From: an uncultured Clostridium sp.
GTDB lineage: Bacteria; Bacillota; Clostridia; Lachnospirales; Lachnospiraceae
Direction: 5' to 3'
Assembly: GCA_945946715.1 (NCBI GenBank)
Contig: CAMEWU010000146.1
Coordinates: 1-5,853 of the forward strand
DNA: 5,853 nt
This document shows positions 1-5,617 of this stretch, in pieces. Below the pieces are notes generated by a model. It was not told the DNA's origin. It made no database searches and saw only the letters and a program-made list of their open reading frames with translations. How positions within the stretch are numbered: position 1 is the first letter of the stretch; every line of letters begins with the position of its first letter. Made by a program: the position numbers and the translations under genes.

Positions 1-90
1 CTCTTCTTTGGCTTCACAACCTGTAAGACAAATGAATATTAGCCCAAAGGCTAAACTAAATATAATTAATTTTTCAATGATTTTGTGCAA
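1..90 (-). CDS. N-terminus of a lipoprotein (partial, runs off the left edge)
   Basis: Only the first 30 codons are in the window. They read LHKIIEKLIIFSLAFGLIFI and then CLTGCEAKEE. This is a lipoprotein signal peptide: a Lys/Glu-containing start, a hydrophobic core at about residues 8-23, and the lipobox L-T-G-C with Cys25 as the lipidated residue. A charged Glu/Lys-rich stretch follows, as in surface lipoproteins. The start is TTG at 90 (read as Met). There is a GAGG Shine-Dalgarno core 6 nt upstream, an in-frame TAG two codons upstream rules out a longer form, and no ATG or GTG follows in frame. The protein was probably exported and anchored to the outer face of the membrane. The functional domain lies outside the window, so no substrate or role can be given. 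A candidate promoter lies just upstream, so it may be transcribed apart from the gene at 213-650. Confidence 0.72.
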   Translation of the reverse strand, partial: MHKIIEKLIIFSLAFGLIFICLTGCEAKEE

Positions 91-104
91 TTTCTACCTC
101 TTTC

Positions 105-134
105 CATTACACAAATCCTATAACATTACACAAA
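105..134. repeat. 11-bp direct repeat CATTACACAAA, two copies 19 bp apart
   Basis: CATTACACAAA occurs at 105-115 and again at 124-134 (TTTGTGTAATG on the minus strand). The two copies start 19 bp apart, near two helical turns. They sit between the candidate promoter and the ribosome binding site of the left-edge lipoprotein, with one copy over the predicted transcription start. This could be a tandem binding site for a regulator, or a chance repeat in AT-rich leader DNA. Confidence 0.5.
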
Positions 135-137
135 AAT

Positions 138-165
138 ATTCTACCATATTTCTCTTTTTATACAA
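138..165 (-). promoter_or_regulatory. Candidate vegetative promoter with extended -10 for the left-edge lipoprotein
   Basis: Read on the minus strand, TAGAAT (138-143) is a 5/6 match to the -10 box and is preceded by TGG, which makes an extended -10 (TGnTAnAAT). A weak -35, TTGTAT (160-165), lies 16 bp upstream. The predicted start of transcription is near 131, giving a leader of about 40 nt. The surrounding DNA is very AT-rich, so chance matches are likely. The extended -10 is the main support. Confidence 0.45.
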
Positions 166-212
166 TAGTTTTTTCTTATTAATTTCTTAAGACTATACTA
201 CAATAATCCTCC

Positions 213-650
213 TTACTTCCATTTAAATATTACAATTCCTATGATTGCTACAATAACTCCAATCAGCTTACTCCACTGAAAGCCCACCTTTTCCACTGCA
301 AATAGACCAAATACTTCAATTAAATATGCAACTACTACCTGTGAGGTTACAATCAAAAGTACAGCTTGTGCCGGTCCAAGATTCTTCATGCTAAGAATGA
401 CGGTCAAAGTTATAAATGCACCAATCACGCCGCCTAACAGCATATACTTATGATCAATTTGAAACAAACTTAGAATACTGCTCTCGTGTCGCTCTTTTAC
501 CAGCCATACAACCAGGCACAGCAAAAAGCCGGTTAACTGTACCCAGCTATTTGTCAGCCATGTACCGGTTTGCTTTGTTACCCCCGTATTAAAAACTCCC
601 TGAATACTCATTAATGCACCGGAAATCAATGCAATAAGAATGCCCCACAT
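213..650 (-). CDS. YdcZ/DUF606-family small integral membrane protein (DMT superfamily)
   Basis: This is a hydrophobic protein of 145 residues, the usual size for the single-domain YdcZ (DUF606) family, which belongs to the drug/metabolite transporter superfamily. About five membrane spans can be seen, near residues 2-20, 33-51, 70-88, 92-115 and 125-143. The first span carries the family-like pattern GALMSIQGVFN, and the fourth follows NLGPAQA. A charged loop (KERHES, about 52-57) lies between spans two and three. The protein ends in a short basic FKWK tail. Family members are thought to move small molecules, but substrates are mostly unknown and none can be deduced here. The ATG at 650 is set by a full AAAGGAGG site 9 nt upstream. 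It follows the solute-binding protein gene by 68 nt with no terminator, so co-transcription is likely. The small size suggests that it works as an oligomer, which is inference. Confidence 0.8.
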   Translation of the reverse strand: MWGILIALISGALMSIQGVFNTGVTKQTGTWLTNSWVQLTGFLLCLVVWLVKERHESSILSLFQIDHKYMLLGGVIGAFITLTVILSMKNLGPAQAVLLIVTSQVVVAYLIEVFGLFAVEKVGFQWSKLIGVIVAIIGIVIFKWK

Positions 651-659
651 AACTTGTGT

Positions 660-667
660 CCTCCTTT
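660..667 (-). promoter_or_regulatory. Ribosome binding site of the YdcZ-like gene
   Basis: AAAGGAGG on the minus strand lies 9 nt before the ATG at 650. It is a near-perfect anti-16S match and fixes the start. Confidence 0.85.
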
Positions 668-718
668 CATAATACTGATAGCATACGCAGGATTACCAAA
701 TATATGCAGGGCATTTAC

Positions 719-2020
719 CTATTGCAACCGTTCTTGCATGTTTTCCTGTAATTGATTCAATTCTGTTGTTACATCATTACCATTCCAGATGTTTTTAAAG
801 CATATTTCCATATAAATCCAGAAATTTCCATTTTCCAACGCCTTTGGAACCGGAATTGTCTGGCAATATTGCTGATAAATAACCATATCATTGGTGTCTG
901 TTCGCTCCAAATCTGATCTCGCTGAAACATGCTGGCTCAGACCAAACTGATTTGCTGCATACTCATAGGACAGATACGCTGCAAACAGATTTGCAAACTC
1001 TGACTGTTTTGTGTAATCACTGACAAATACGCCATATGTGACAGACAAATTCTGCACTGACAAATCCCCAGACAAAGGCGGTACCGGACAAAGTGCATAA
1101 CTGCTTCCGTAGGTGCTTAACTCCTTTAACACATCTGTTTTCACAATCCCGTAAACCAATGTTCCGTCAGCCAGTTCCGATTTTACCTGTTCATAAGTAC
1201 TGGTATCTACATCCATAGAAAAGTATTCATGAAGGGATTGATAATAGGTCATATTATCTACAACACTCTCATTGTTCACATTAAATACAGTTGTATCTTC
1301 TCCGGTATCACCCATAATTTGGGCACCGGTTCCCAGAAACAGATAATCATAAAAAGGATCCGCTATATTCCAGTGAAAAATCACTTTCGTATTCGTTTCA
1401 TCCACAAAATTTACTGCAAAATCTGTAATACTGCTAAAACTTTCCGGCTGTGTCGTCACTGCAGTATCATAAATCATCATACTGGTATCTAAATAAATTG
1501 GATATCCATACTGTTTACCTTCTGATGTCAGTGCATTTCTCGCAACTTCCGGATAATGTTTCTGCCAGAATTCTTCTGTATATAGTTTATTTTCCTGAAT
1601 GAGTCCTGCTAAATGAGACTTTCGTACTGTATCATTTGCTGCGACAAATACATCCGGTCCATTTCCCTGTATATCTGCTTCATTAATTGCTTCCAAATAA
1701 TTAACCTCATCAATATAGGTGCAGATTACCTCTATTCCATATCGTTCGTGAAAATCTGCTGCCGCCGCCTCATAATATGGTGCTGAGGATTCATCAAAAT
1801 ACCAGAAATTCAATTGAACCGGTTGTTCTTTTCCATTCTCATCTATAGTAGTTGTTGGTTGATTTGCAACCGTCTCCTCAAAGGTTTCATAAGTAACCTC
1901 TGCTTCAATCGGTTCCTCTTTCTGTTGACAGCCGATTAACAGACTGAATACAGTAAGTATTATAATGCTAACTGCTCCAAATCGTAAATAATTCTTTTTC
2001 CATTGCATAACCGTCTTCAT
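719..2020 (-). CDS. ABC transporter extracellular solute-binding lipoprotein (family 1, sugar-type)
   Basis: This 433-residue lipoprotein has a basic start (MKTVMQWKKN), a hydrophobic core at about 14-29 and the lipobox L-I-G-C with Cys31 lipidated. An acidic linker (about 32-66) leads to a bilobal solute-binding domain from about 68 to the end. Family-1 (MalE-like) marks are the first strand LNFWYF (70-75), the NGPDVF motif (120-125) followed by an AGLI helix end, the GYPIYLDTSMMIYD segment (172-185), and a C-terminal IWNG helix region (411-414). Length is typical of the family. It would capture a ligand outside the membrane and pass it to an ABC permease, but no permease or ATPase gene is present here. 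It therefore either serves a transporter encoded elsewhere or acts as a sensor or accessory protein. The ligand cannot be read from the sequence; sugars or oligosaccharides are usual for the family. It starts 51 nt after argB with a good ribosome site and no terminator between, which suggests read-through from the arg promoter. Confidence 0.85.
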   Translation of the reverse strand: MKTVMQWKKNYLRFGAVSIIILTVFSLLIGCQQKEEPIEAEVTYETFEETVANQPTTTIDENGKEQPVQLNFWYFDESSAPYYEAAAADFHERYGIEVICTYIDEVNYLEAINEADIQGNGPDVFVAANDTVRKSHLAGLIQENKLYTEEFWQKHYPEVARNALTSEGKQYGYPIYLDTSMMIYDTAVTTQPESFSSITDFAVNFVDETNTKVIFHWNIADPFYDYLFLGTGAQIMGDTGEDTTVFNVNNESVVDNMTYYQSLHEYFSMDVDTSTYEQVKSELADGTLVYGIVKTDVLKELSTYGSSYALCPVPPLSGDLSVQNLSVTYGVFVSDYTKQSEFANLFAAYLSYEYAANQFGLSQHVSARSDLERTDTNDMVIYQQYCQTIPVPKALENGNFWIYMEICFKNIWNGNDVTTELNQLQENMQERLQ

Positions 2021-2027
2021 ATTATTT

Positions 2028-2033
2028 CTCCTT
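2028..2033 (-). promoter_or_regulatory. Ribosome binding site of the solute-binding lipoprotein gene
   Basis: AAGGAG on the minus strand lies 7 nt before the ATG at 2020. It supports that start over the internal Met5. Confidence 0.82.
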
Positions 2034-2071
2034 ACACACCTTATGATAGCCGATTGTTGCTTTCACATATA

Positions 2072-2962
2072 TTAAAATAATGGTTCTTTCAAAATAGCCG
2101 TACCAATACCCTTTGTGGTAAAGAATTCCAATAATAGGCAATGTTCTACTCTGCCATCCAGTACATGGACTCTGGCAACACCATTATTGATAGCATCTAT
2201 GCAGTTGGTCAGCTTCGGCAACATTCCTCCGCCAACAACACCTCTTGCTATAAATTCTTCTGCTTCTTCCACTGTCATTTCAGAAATCAAAGTATTCTTA
2301 TCTGTCGGATCTACAAATACACCTTCAATATCTGTCAAGAATACCAGCTTCTCCGCATGAATTGCACGTGCAACTGCACAAGCTGCATCATCTGCATTAA
2401 TGTTATAAGATGCGAAATCTTCTCCTATTCCGATTGGTGCTATAACCGGAATAAAATCATTCTCCAATAAAGTATCTATAATATGGCTATCTACCTTAGT
2501 AACTTCTCCAACAAATCCAATATCTTTACCACCTGCCAGTTTCTTTTGACAAGTCATTAAACCACCGTCTTTTCCACTGATACCAACCGCCTTCAATCCC
2601 AACTCCTGCATCATCTGTACCAGACCCTTATTTACTTTAGATAAAACCATTTCTGCAATTTCCATGGTTTCAGCATCCGTTACCCGAAGACCATTGACAA
2701 ATTGAGGCTCTTTACCGGATAATTGTACCCATTTACTGATTTCCTTACCACCTCCATGAACAATAATCGGCTGCAATCCTACTAACTTTAATAATGCCAC
2801 ATCCTTGATAACATTATACTTCAAATTCTCATCCAACATAGCGCTTCCGCCATATTTTACTACAATCTTCTTTCCACGAAATTTTTGAATAAATGGCAAT
2901 GCCTCTATCAGTGTTTGTGCCTTAATAATTACCTGATCCATACTGTTCTCATTATTAATCAT
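2072..2962 (-). CDS. argB: Acetylglutamate kinase, arginine-sensitive type
   Basis: ArgB phosphorylates N-acetyl-L-glutamate with ATP to give N-acetylglutamyl 5-phosphate, the substrate of ArgC, in the cytoplasm. The 296-residue protein has the amino-acid kinase marks: VVKYGGSAM with Lys36, VHGGGKE (68-74) for substrate and phosphate binding, GLRVTD with Arg93, NINADDAA (187-194, Asn187 and Asp191), and the GGGMLPK loop with Lys250. An extra N-terminal helix (about residues 8-28, ending ALPFIQKF) and the C-terminal signature HVLDGR...LLLEFF..KGIGT (266-288) mark the hexameric, arginine-inhibited class. The shorter E. coli enzyme lacks the N-terminal helix. Feedback inhibition by arginine is therefore expected from family knowledge. 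The ATG at 2962 is chosen because GAGG (2971-2974) lies 8 nt upstream; Met8 (2941) has no good site. The gene follows argJ by 53 nt in the same operon. Confidence 0.97.
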   Translation of the reverse strand: MINNENSMDQVIIKAQTLIEALPFIQKFRGKKIVVKYGGSAMLDENLKYNVIKDVALLKLVGLQPIIVHGGGKEISKWVQLSGKEPQFVNGLRVTDAETMEIAEMVLSKVNKGLVQMMQELGLKAVGISGKDGGLMTCQKKLAGGKDIGFVGEVTKVDSHIIDTLLENDFIPVIAPIGIGEDFASYNINADDAACAVARAIHAEKLVFLTDIEGVFVDPTDKNTLISEMTVEEAEEFIARGVVGGGMLPKLTNCIDAINNGVARVHVLDGRVEHCLLLEFFTTKGIGTAILKEPLF

Positions 2963-2970
2963 CTTTTAAA

Positions 2971-2974
2971 CCTC
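2971..2974 (-). promoter_or_regulatory. Ribosome binding site deciding the argB start
   Basis: GAGG on the minus strand lies 8 nt before the ATG at 2962. The alternative start at Met8 (2941) has only a weak GAGA in front of it, so the longer form is preferred. Confidence 0.7.
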
Positions 2975-3015
2975 ATCTTTCTTTCGATATATCTGCATAC
3001 AGTTAATACATAATT

Positions 3016-4254
3016 CTATGAACGATAATCCGCATTAATCTTTACATAGTCATAGGTTAAATCACAGCCCCATGCTGTAGCCGTTGCCTCGCCACCATTT
3101 ACATCTGCTGTAATGATAACCTTCTTCGGTGACAAAATTCTGGTTGCCAGTTCTTCATCATAATCGGTTGCCATTCCGCCTTCCACAAGCGTTAAGGCTC
3201 CTATCTCACTGGAAATCTGAATTTTCACCTGATTTGGATCAAATTCCGCTCCGGAATATCCCATAGCACACAGAATTCTACCCCAATTGGCATCTGTGCC
3301 AAATACTGCTGCTTTCGTCAGATTAGAAGTAATAATAGACTTTGCCAGCATCTTTGCCTGCTTTTTGTCGGATGCATGAATGACCGTTGCCTCCAGTAGA
3401 CGGGTGGCTCCTTCTCCATCTGCCGCTATGTGTTGTGCCAAAAATGTCATAACCTGCTTCAATGCAGTACGGAATACCTCATAGTCGGCATCCTCTGCTG
3501 TTAAGATATCATTTTCTGCTAATCCATTTGCCATTAGAATCACTGTATCATTCGTAGAGGTATCTCCATCTACAGATACCATATTAAAGGTATCCTCTAC
3601 GAATTCCTTTAAGCAGGCTTTTAAAAGTTCCTTTGAAATCATAACATCTGTTGTAATTACAGAAAGCATGGTTCCCATGTTAGGATGAATCATACCAGAA
3701 CCCTTACAAATACCTGCCATTCTTGCTGTCTTACCCTTGATTTGAAACTCTACAGCAATTTCCTTCGGATGGGTATCTGTTGTCATAATTGCTTCTGCAG
3801 CGTCATGTGCTGCCTGTTCCTCGGAGCTTAAGGCTCCACGTAACGCTTTGACTCCTTTTAACAATACCTCCATCGGTAACGGCTGTCCGATGACACCGGT
3901 TGACATTACCATGACCTGTTCCGGTTGAATCGCTAATTCTGATGCAACTACTTCTGCTGTCTTTTTCACATTTTCATATCCATCGGAACCCGTACACGCA
4001 TTTGCAATTCCACTATTCACTACCACTGCCTGTGCGACGCCATGCTCCTCTAACATCTTAGCATCCCACTGTACCGGAGCTGCTTTTACCAGATTCCTTG
4101 TAAATACTCCGGCTGCTGCACAAGGTACTGCACTGACAATCATTGCCATATCTTTATTGGTTTTTCCAGGTTTAATGCCAGCCCGTAAACCGGCAGCCTG
4201 AAACCCTTTCGGTGCGGTAATACCGCCACTGATTGTTGTAATTGATTCACTCAT
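3016..4254 (-). CDS. argJ: Glutamate N-acetyltransferase ArgJ (ornithine acetyltransferase, possibly bifunctional)
   Basis: ArgJ moves the acetyl group from N-acetylornithine to glutamate, so the acetyl group is recycled. Many members also use acetyl-CoA to start the cycle, which is likely but unproven here. The 412-residue protein is full length and ends in the family's usual NADYRS tail. It is an N-terminal-nucleophile enzyme made as a precursor that cuts itself into alpha and beta chains. The cleavage motif is KGSGMIHPNMGTML (184-197), which puts the nucleophile at Thr195. The residue before it is Gly194, where well-studied members have Ala. The oxyanion-hole segment MSTGVIG (117-123, Thr119-Gly120) is present, as are VDGDTSTNDT (228-237), GEGATR (280-285) and GTDANWGR (319-326). 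The start at 4254 has AGGAGGT 6 nt upstream. It lies 22 nt after argC and is surely co-transcribed with it. Confidence 0.97.
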   Translation of the reverse strand: MSESITTISGGITAPKGFQAAGLRAGIKPGKTNKDMAMIVSAVPCAAAGVFTRNLVKAAPVQWDAKMLEEHGVAQAVVVNSGIANACTGSDGYENVKKTAEVVASELAIQPEQVMVMSTGVIGQPLPMEVLLKGVKALRGALSSEEQAAHDAAEAIMTTDTHPKEIAVEFQIKGKTARMAGICKGSGMIHPNMGTMLSVITTDVMISKELLKACLKEFVEDTFNMVSVDGDTSTNDTVILMANGLAENDILTAEDADYEVFRTALKQVMTFLAQHIAADGEGATRLLEATVIHASDKKQAKMLAKSIITSNLTKAAVFGTDANWGRILCAMGYSGAEFDPNQVKIQISSEIGALTLVEGGMATDYDEELATRILSPKKVIITADVNGGEATATAWGCDLTYDYVKINADYRS

Positions 4255-4260
4255 ATATAT

Positions 4261-4267
4261 ACCTCCT
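4261..4267 (-). promoter_or_regulatory. Ribosome binding site of argJ
   Basis: AGGAGGT on the minus strand lies 6 nt before the ATG at 4254, within the 22-nt argC-argJ gap. It fixes the start and fits tight translational spacing. Confidence 0.85.
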
Positions 4268-4276
4268 ATAATTCAA

Positions 4277-5317
4277 TTAAGGAAACATCGGTGCCAGCTC
4301 CAAGCCTTCACTTTCCGGTAATCCAAACATCAGGTTCATATTCTGTATCGCCTGTCCTGCTGCACCTTTTACGATATTATCCAAGGCTCCCATGACAACA
4401 ATACGGTTAGTTCTATCATCCAGTTTAAAGTTCACATCAACATAATTGCTGCCTTCTACCCAACGAGTTTCCGGACATACATTTTTATTCAGTACGCGAA
4501 CATATTTTTCCTTTTGATAATATTTATCATAAGCAGCTCGAACATCTTCATAGCTTACCGATTTCTTTAAGTTTGCATAACCGGTCACCAGAATTCCTCG
4601 ATTCATCGGCACCAAATGTGGAGTAAAGATTATCTTCACTTCTGTATTACCGGCATAACCTAACTGCTCTTCAATCTCCGGTGTATGACGATGGGACAAC
4701 ACTCCATATGCCTTAATATTCTCATTCACCTCGCAGAACAGGTTATTTACCTTTGCACCACGTCCAGCTCCGGAAGTACCGGATTTTGCATCAATAATGA
4801 TAGAATTCGGGTCAATCAAACCTTCTTTTACCAGTGGATAGAAGGATAATATGGAGCAGGTGGTATAGCAGCCCGGATTTGCAATCAATCTGGCCTTCTT
4901 GATATCTTCCCGATTGATTTCACACAGTCCATAAACTGCTTCCTCTATAAATTGTGGACTTTTATGCTCGATTCCGTACCACTGCTCATATATCTTTACA
5001 TCTTTTATTCGAAAGTCTGCACTTAAATCAATAATTTTTACTTTACTTAATATTTCTTCATTGACTAAGGAAGCACATAAACCTTGTGGTGTTGCAGTAA
5101 AAATCACATCTACTTTCTCTGCTAATTCCTCCATATTGTCATCCAGACATGTATCCTCTACTATCTGAAACATATTACCAAATACTTCATAATACTTTTT
5201 ATCTATGTAGCTTCGGGAACCATACCATACAATTTCCGCATCTTTATGTCCTAATAACAGACGGACAATCTCCTGTCCCGCATATCCGGTTGAACCGATA
5301 ATACCTACTTTTATCAT
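4277..5317 (-). CDS. argC: N-acetyl-gamma-glutamyl-phosphate reductase (type 1)
   Basis: ArgC reduces N-acetylglutamyl 5-phosphate with NADPH to N-acetylglutamate 5-semialdehyde, the step after ArgB, in the cytoplasm. The 346 residues match the usual type 1 length. The N-terminal Rossmann nucleotide site is GIIGSTGYAGQE (5-16). The catalytic cysteine is Cys150 in NPGCYTT (147-153). GTSGAGR (180-186) and SHRHTPEI (208-215) follow; His211 is the likely catalytic partner by family comparison. The C-terminal part includes VDVNFKLD (293-300) and NIVKGAAGQAIQN (314-326). The ATG at 5317 has AGAGGA 7 nt upstream (5325-5330). It is the first gene of the arg cluster, about 187 nt after a strong promoter and behind two ARG boxes. 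Repression by ArgR with arginine is therefore expected. Confidence 0.97.
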   Translation of the reverse strand: MIKVGIIGSTGYAGQEIVRLLLGHKDAEIVWYGSRSYIDKKYYEVFGNMFQIVEDTCLDDNMEELAEKVDVIFTATPQGLCASLVNEEILSKVKIIDLSADFRIKDVKIYEQWYGIEHKSPQFIEEAVYGLCEINREDIKKARLIANPGCYTTCSILSFYPLVKEGLIDPNSIIIDAKSGTSGAGRGAKVNNLFCEVNENIKAYGVLSHRHTPEIEEQLGYAGNTEVKIIFTPHLVPMNRGILVTGYANLKKSVSYEDVRAAYDKYYQKEKYVRVLNKNVCPETRWVEGSNYVDVNFKLDDRTNRIVVMGALDNIVKGAAGQAIQNMNLMFGLPESEGLELAPMFP

Positions 5318-5362
5318 ACCTATTTCCTCTTTCCCGCAGTTTAATTTTGCAAATCTTTATCC

Positions 5363-5380
5363 CCGAAATACTGGTTTCGG
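5363..5380. other. Small hairpin in the argC leader
   Basis: CCGAAA (5363-5368) and TTTCGG (5375-5380) can pair around a 6-nt loop. It lies 45 nt upstream of the argC start, between the ARG boxes and the ribosome site. On the minus strand no T-run follows, so it does not look like an intrinsic terminator. A role in message stability or in controlling argC is possible but unsupported. Confidence 0.4.
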
Positions 5381-5420
5381 TTCCTTTGAAATTCCCTTTT
5401 TATATTGTTCTATTTATACA

Positions 5421-5459
5421 ATTGAATATTTATTCATATTTTATGAATAATATACCATA
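5421..5459. promoter_or_regulatory. Tandem ARG boxes (ArgR/AhrC operator)
   Basis: Box 1 (5421-5438) has the core TGAATATTTATTCA at 5423-5436, a dyad with 6-bp arms that fits the ARG consensus TNTGAATWWWWATTCANW very well. Box 2 (5442-5459) is TATGAATAATATACCATA, with one good TGAAT half and a weaker second half. The two 18-bp boxes are separated by 3 bp (centres 21 bp apart), the classic spacing for binding one ArgR hexamer. They lie about 45-84 nt downstream of the predicted argC transcription start rather than over the promoter. ArgR binding here is inferred from consensus and context. Confidence 0.82.
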
Positions 5460-5510
5460 TTATTTTCAAACAATATAAATATCCTTTGAAAAACTGCTTG
5501 CATAACATGC

Positions 5511-5539
5511 ATTATAGTTGTATATTTGCATTTAGTCAA
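5511..5539 (-). promoter_or_regulatory. Vegetative (sigma-A type) promoter of the arg operon
   Basis: On the minus strand the -35 is TTGACT (5534-5539, 5/6) and the -10 is TATAAT (5511-5516, 6/6), with an ideal 17-bp spacer. Transcription should start near 5504, giving a leader of about 187 nt before argC. The -35 lies only 16 bp past the spo0A terminator stem, so the arg operon appears independent of spo0A transcription. A small dyad, TGCAT-AAC-ATGCA (5499-5511), covers the predicted start. Confidence 0.8.
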
Positions 5540-5553
5540 TGGCTAATTGATAA

Positions 5554-5617
5554 ATAAAAGATAGAAACGGGTGTTGCTCAACTACTGATATGAGCAACAC
5601 CCGTTTCTATCTTTTAT
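5554..5617 (-). terminator. Intrinsic terminator of spo0A with a 27-bp perfect stem
   Basis: Arms 5554-5580 and 5591-5617 are perfect inverted copies of 27 bp around a 10-nt loop (5581-5590). The inner part is GC-rich (CGGGTGTTGCTCA and its complement), and the outer part supplies the T-rich tail ATCTTTTATTTAT on the minus strand. The spo0A stop codon (5614-5616) lies inside the stem. The A-rich opposite end means that it could also stop plus-strand transcription, but no plus-strand gene is seen here. Confidence 0.9.

Noticed and set aside
8..190. Plus-strand 60-residue reading frame at the left edge
   Set aside because: It is antisense to the lipoprotein signal peptide and its AT-rich leader, has no ribosome binding site, and reads as low-complexity Phe/Ile/Tyr sequence typical of chance frames in AT-rich DNA.
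1229..1492. Plus-strand 87-residue reading frame inside the solute-binding protein gene
   Set aside because: It is a shadow of a clear gene on the other strand, with no ribosome site and no recognisable motif.
2021..2140. Internal promoter for the solute-binding protein gene
   Set aside because: TTGAAA with TATATG can be found near the end of argB, but the spacer is 15 bp and the -10 is poor. It is not strong enough to list.
2115..2470. Two overlapping plus-strand frames inside argB
   Set aside because: Both are antisense to a highly conserved enzyme gene. Their Cys/Ser/Asn-rich composition is that of a shadow frame.
5363..5380. CCGAAA/TTTCGG hairpin as a terminator
   Set aside because: The stem is only 6 bp and no T-run follows on the minus strand. 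A second terminator is not needed after the 5554-5617 one.
5318..5504. T-box, riboswitch or leader-peptide attenuator in the long argC leader
   Set aside because: There is no T-box AGGGTGG-type motif, no terminator with a T-run, and no arginine-codon-rich short frame. The only mini-frame after AAAGGA (TTG start near 5470) has no Arg codons.
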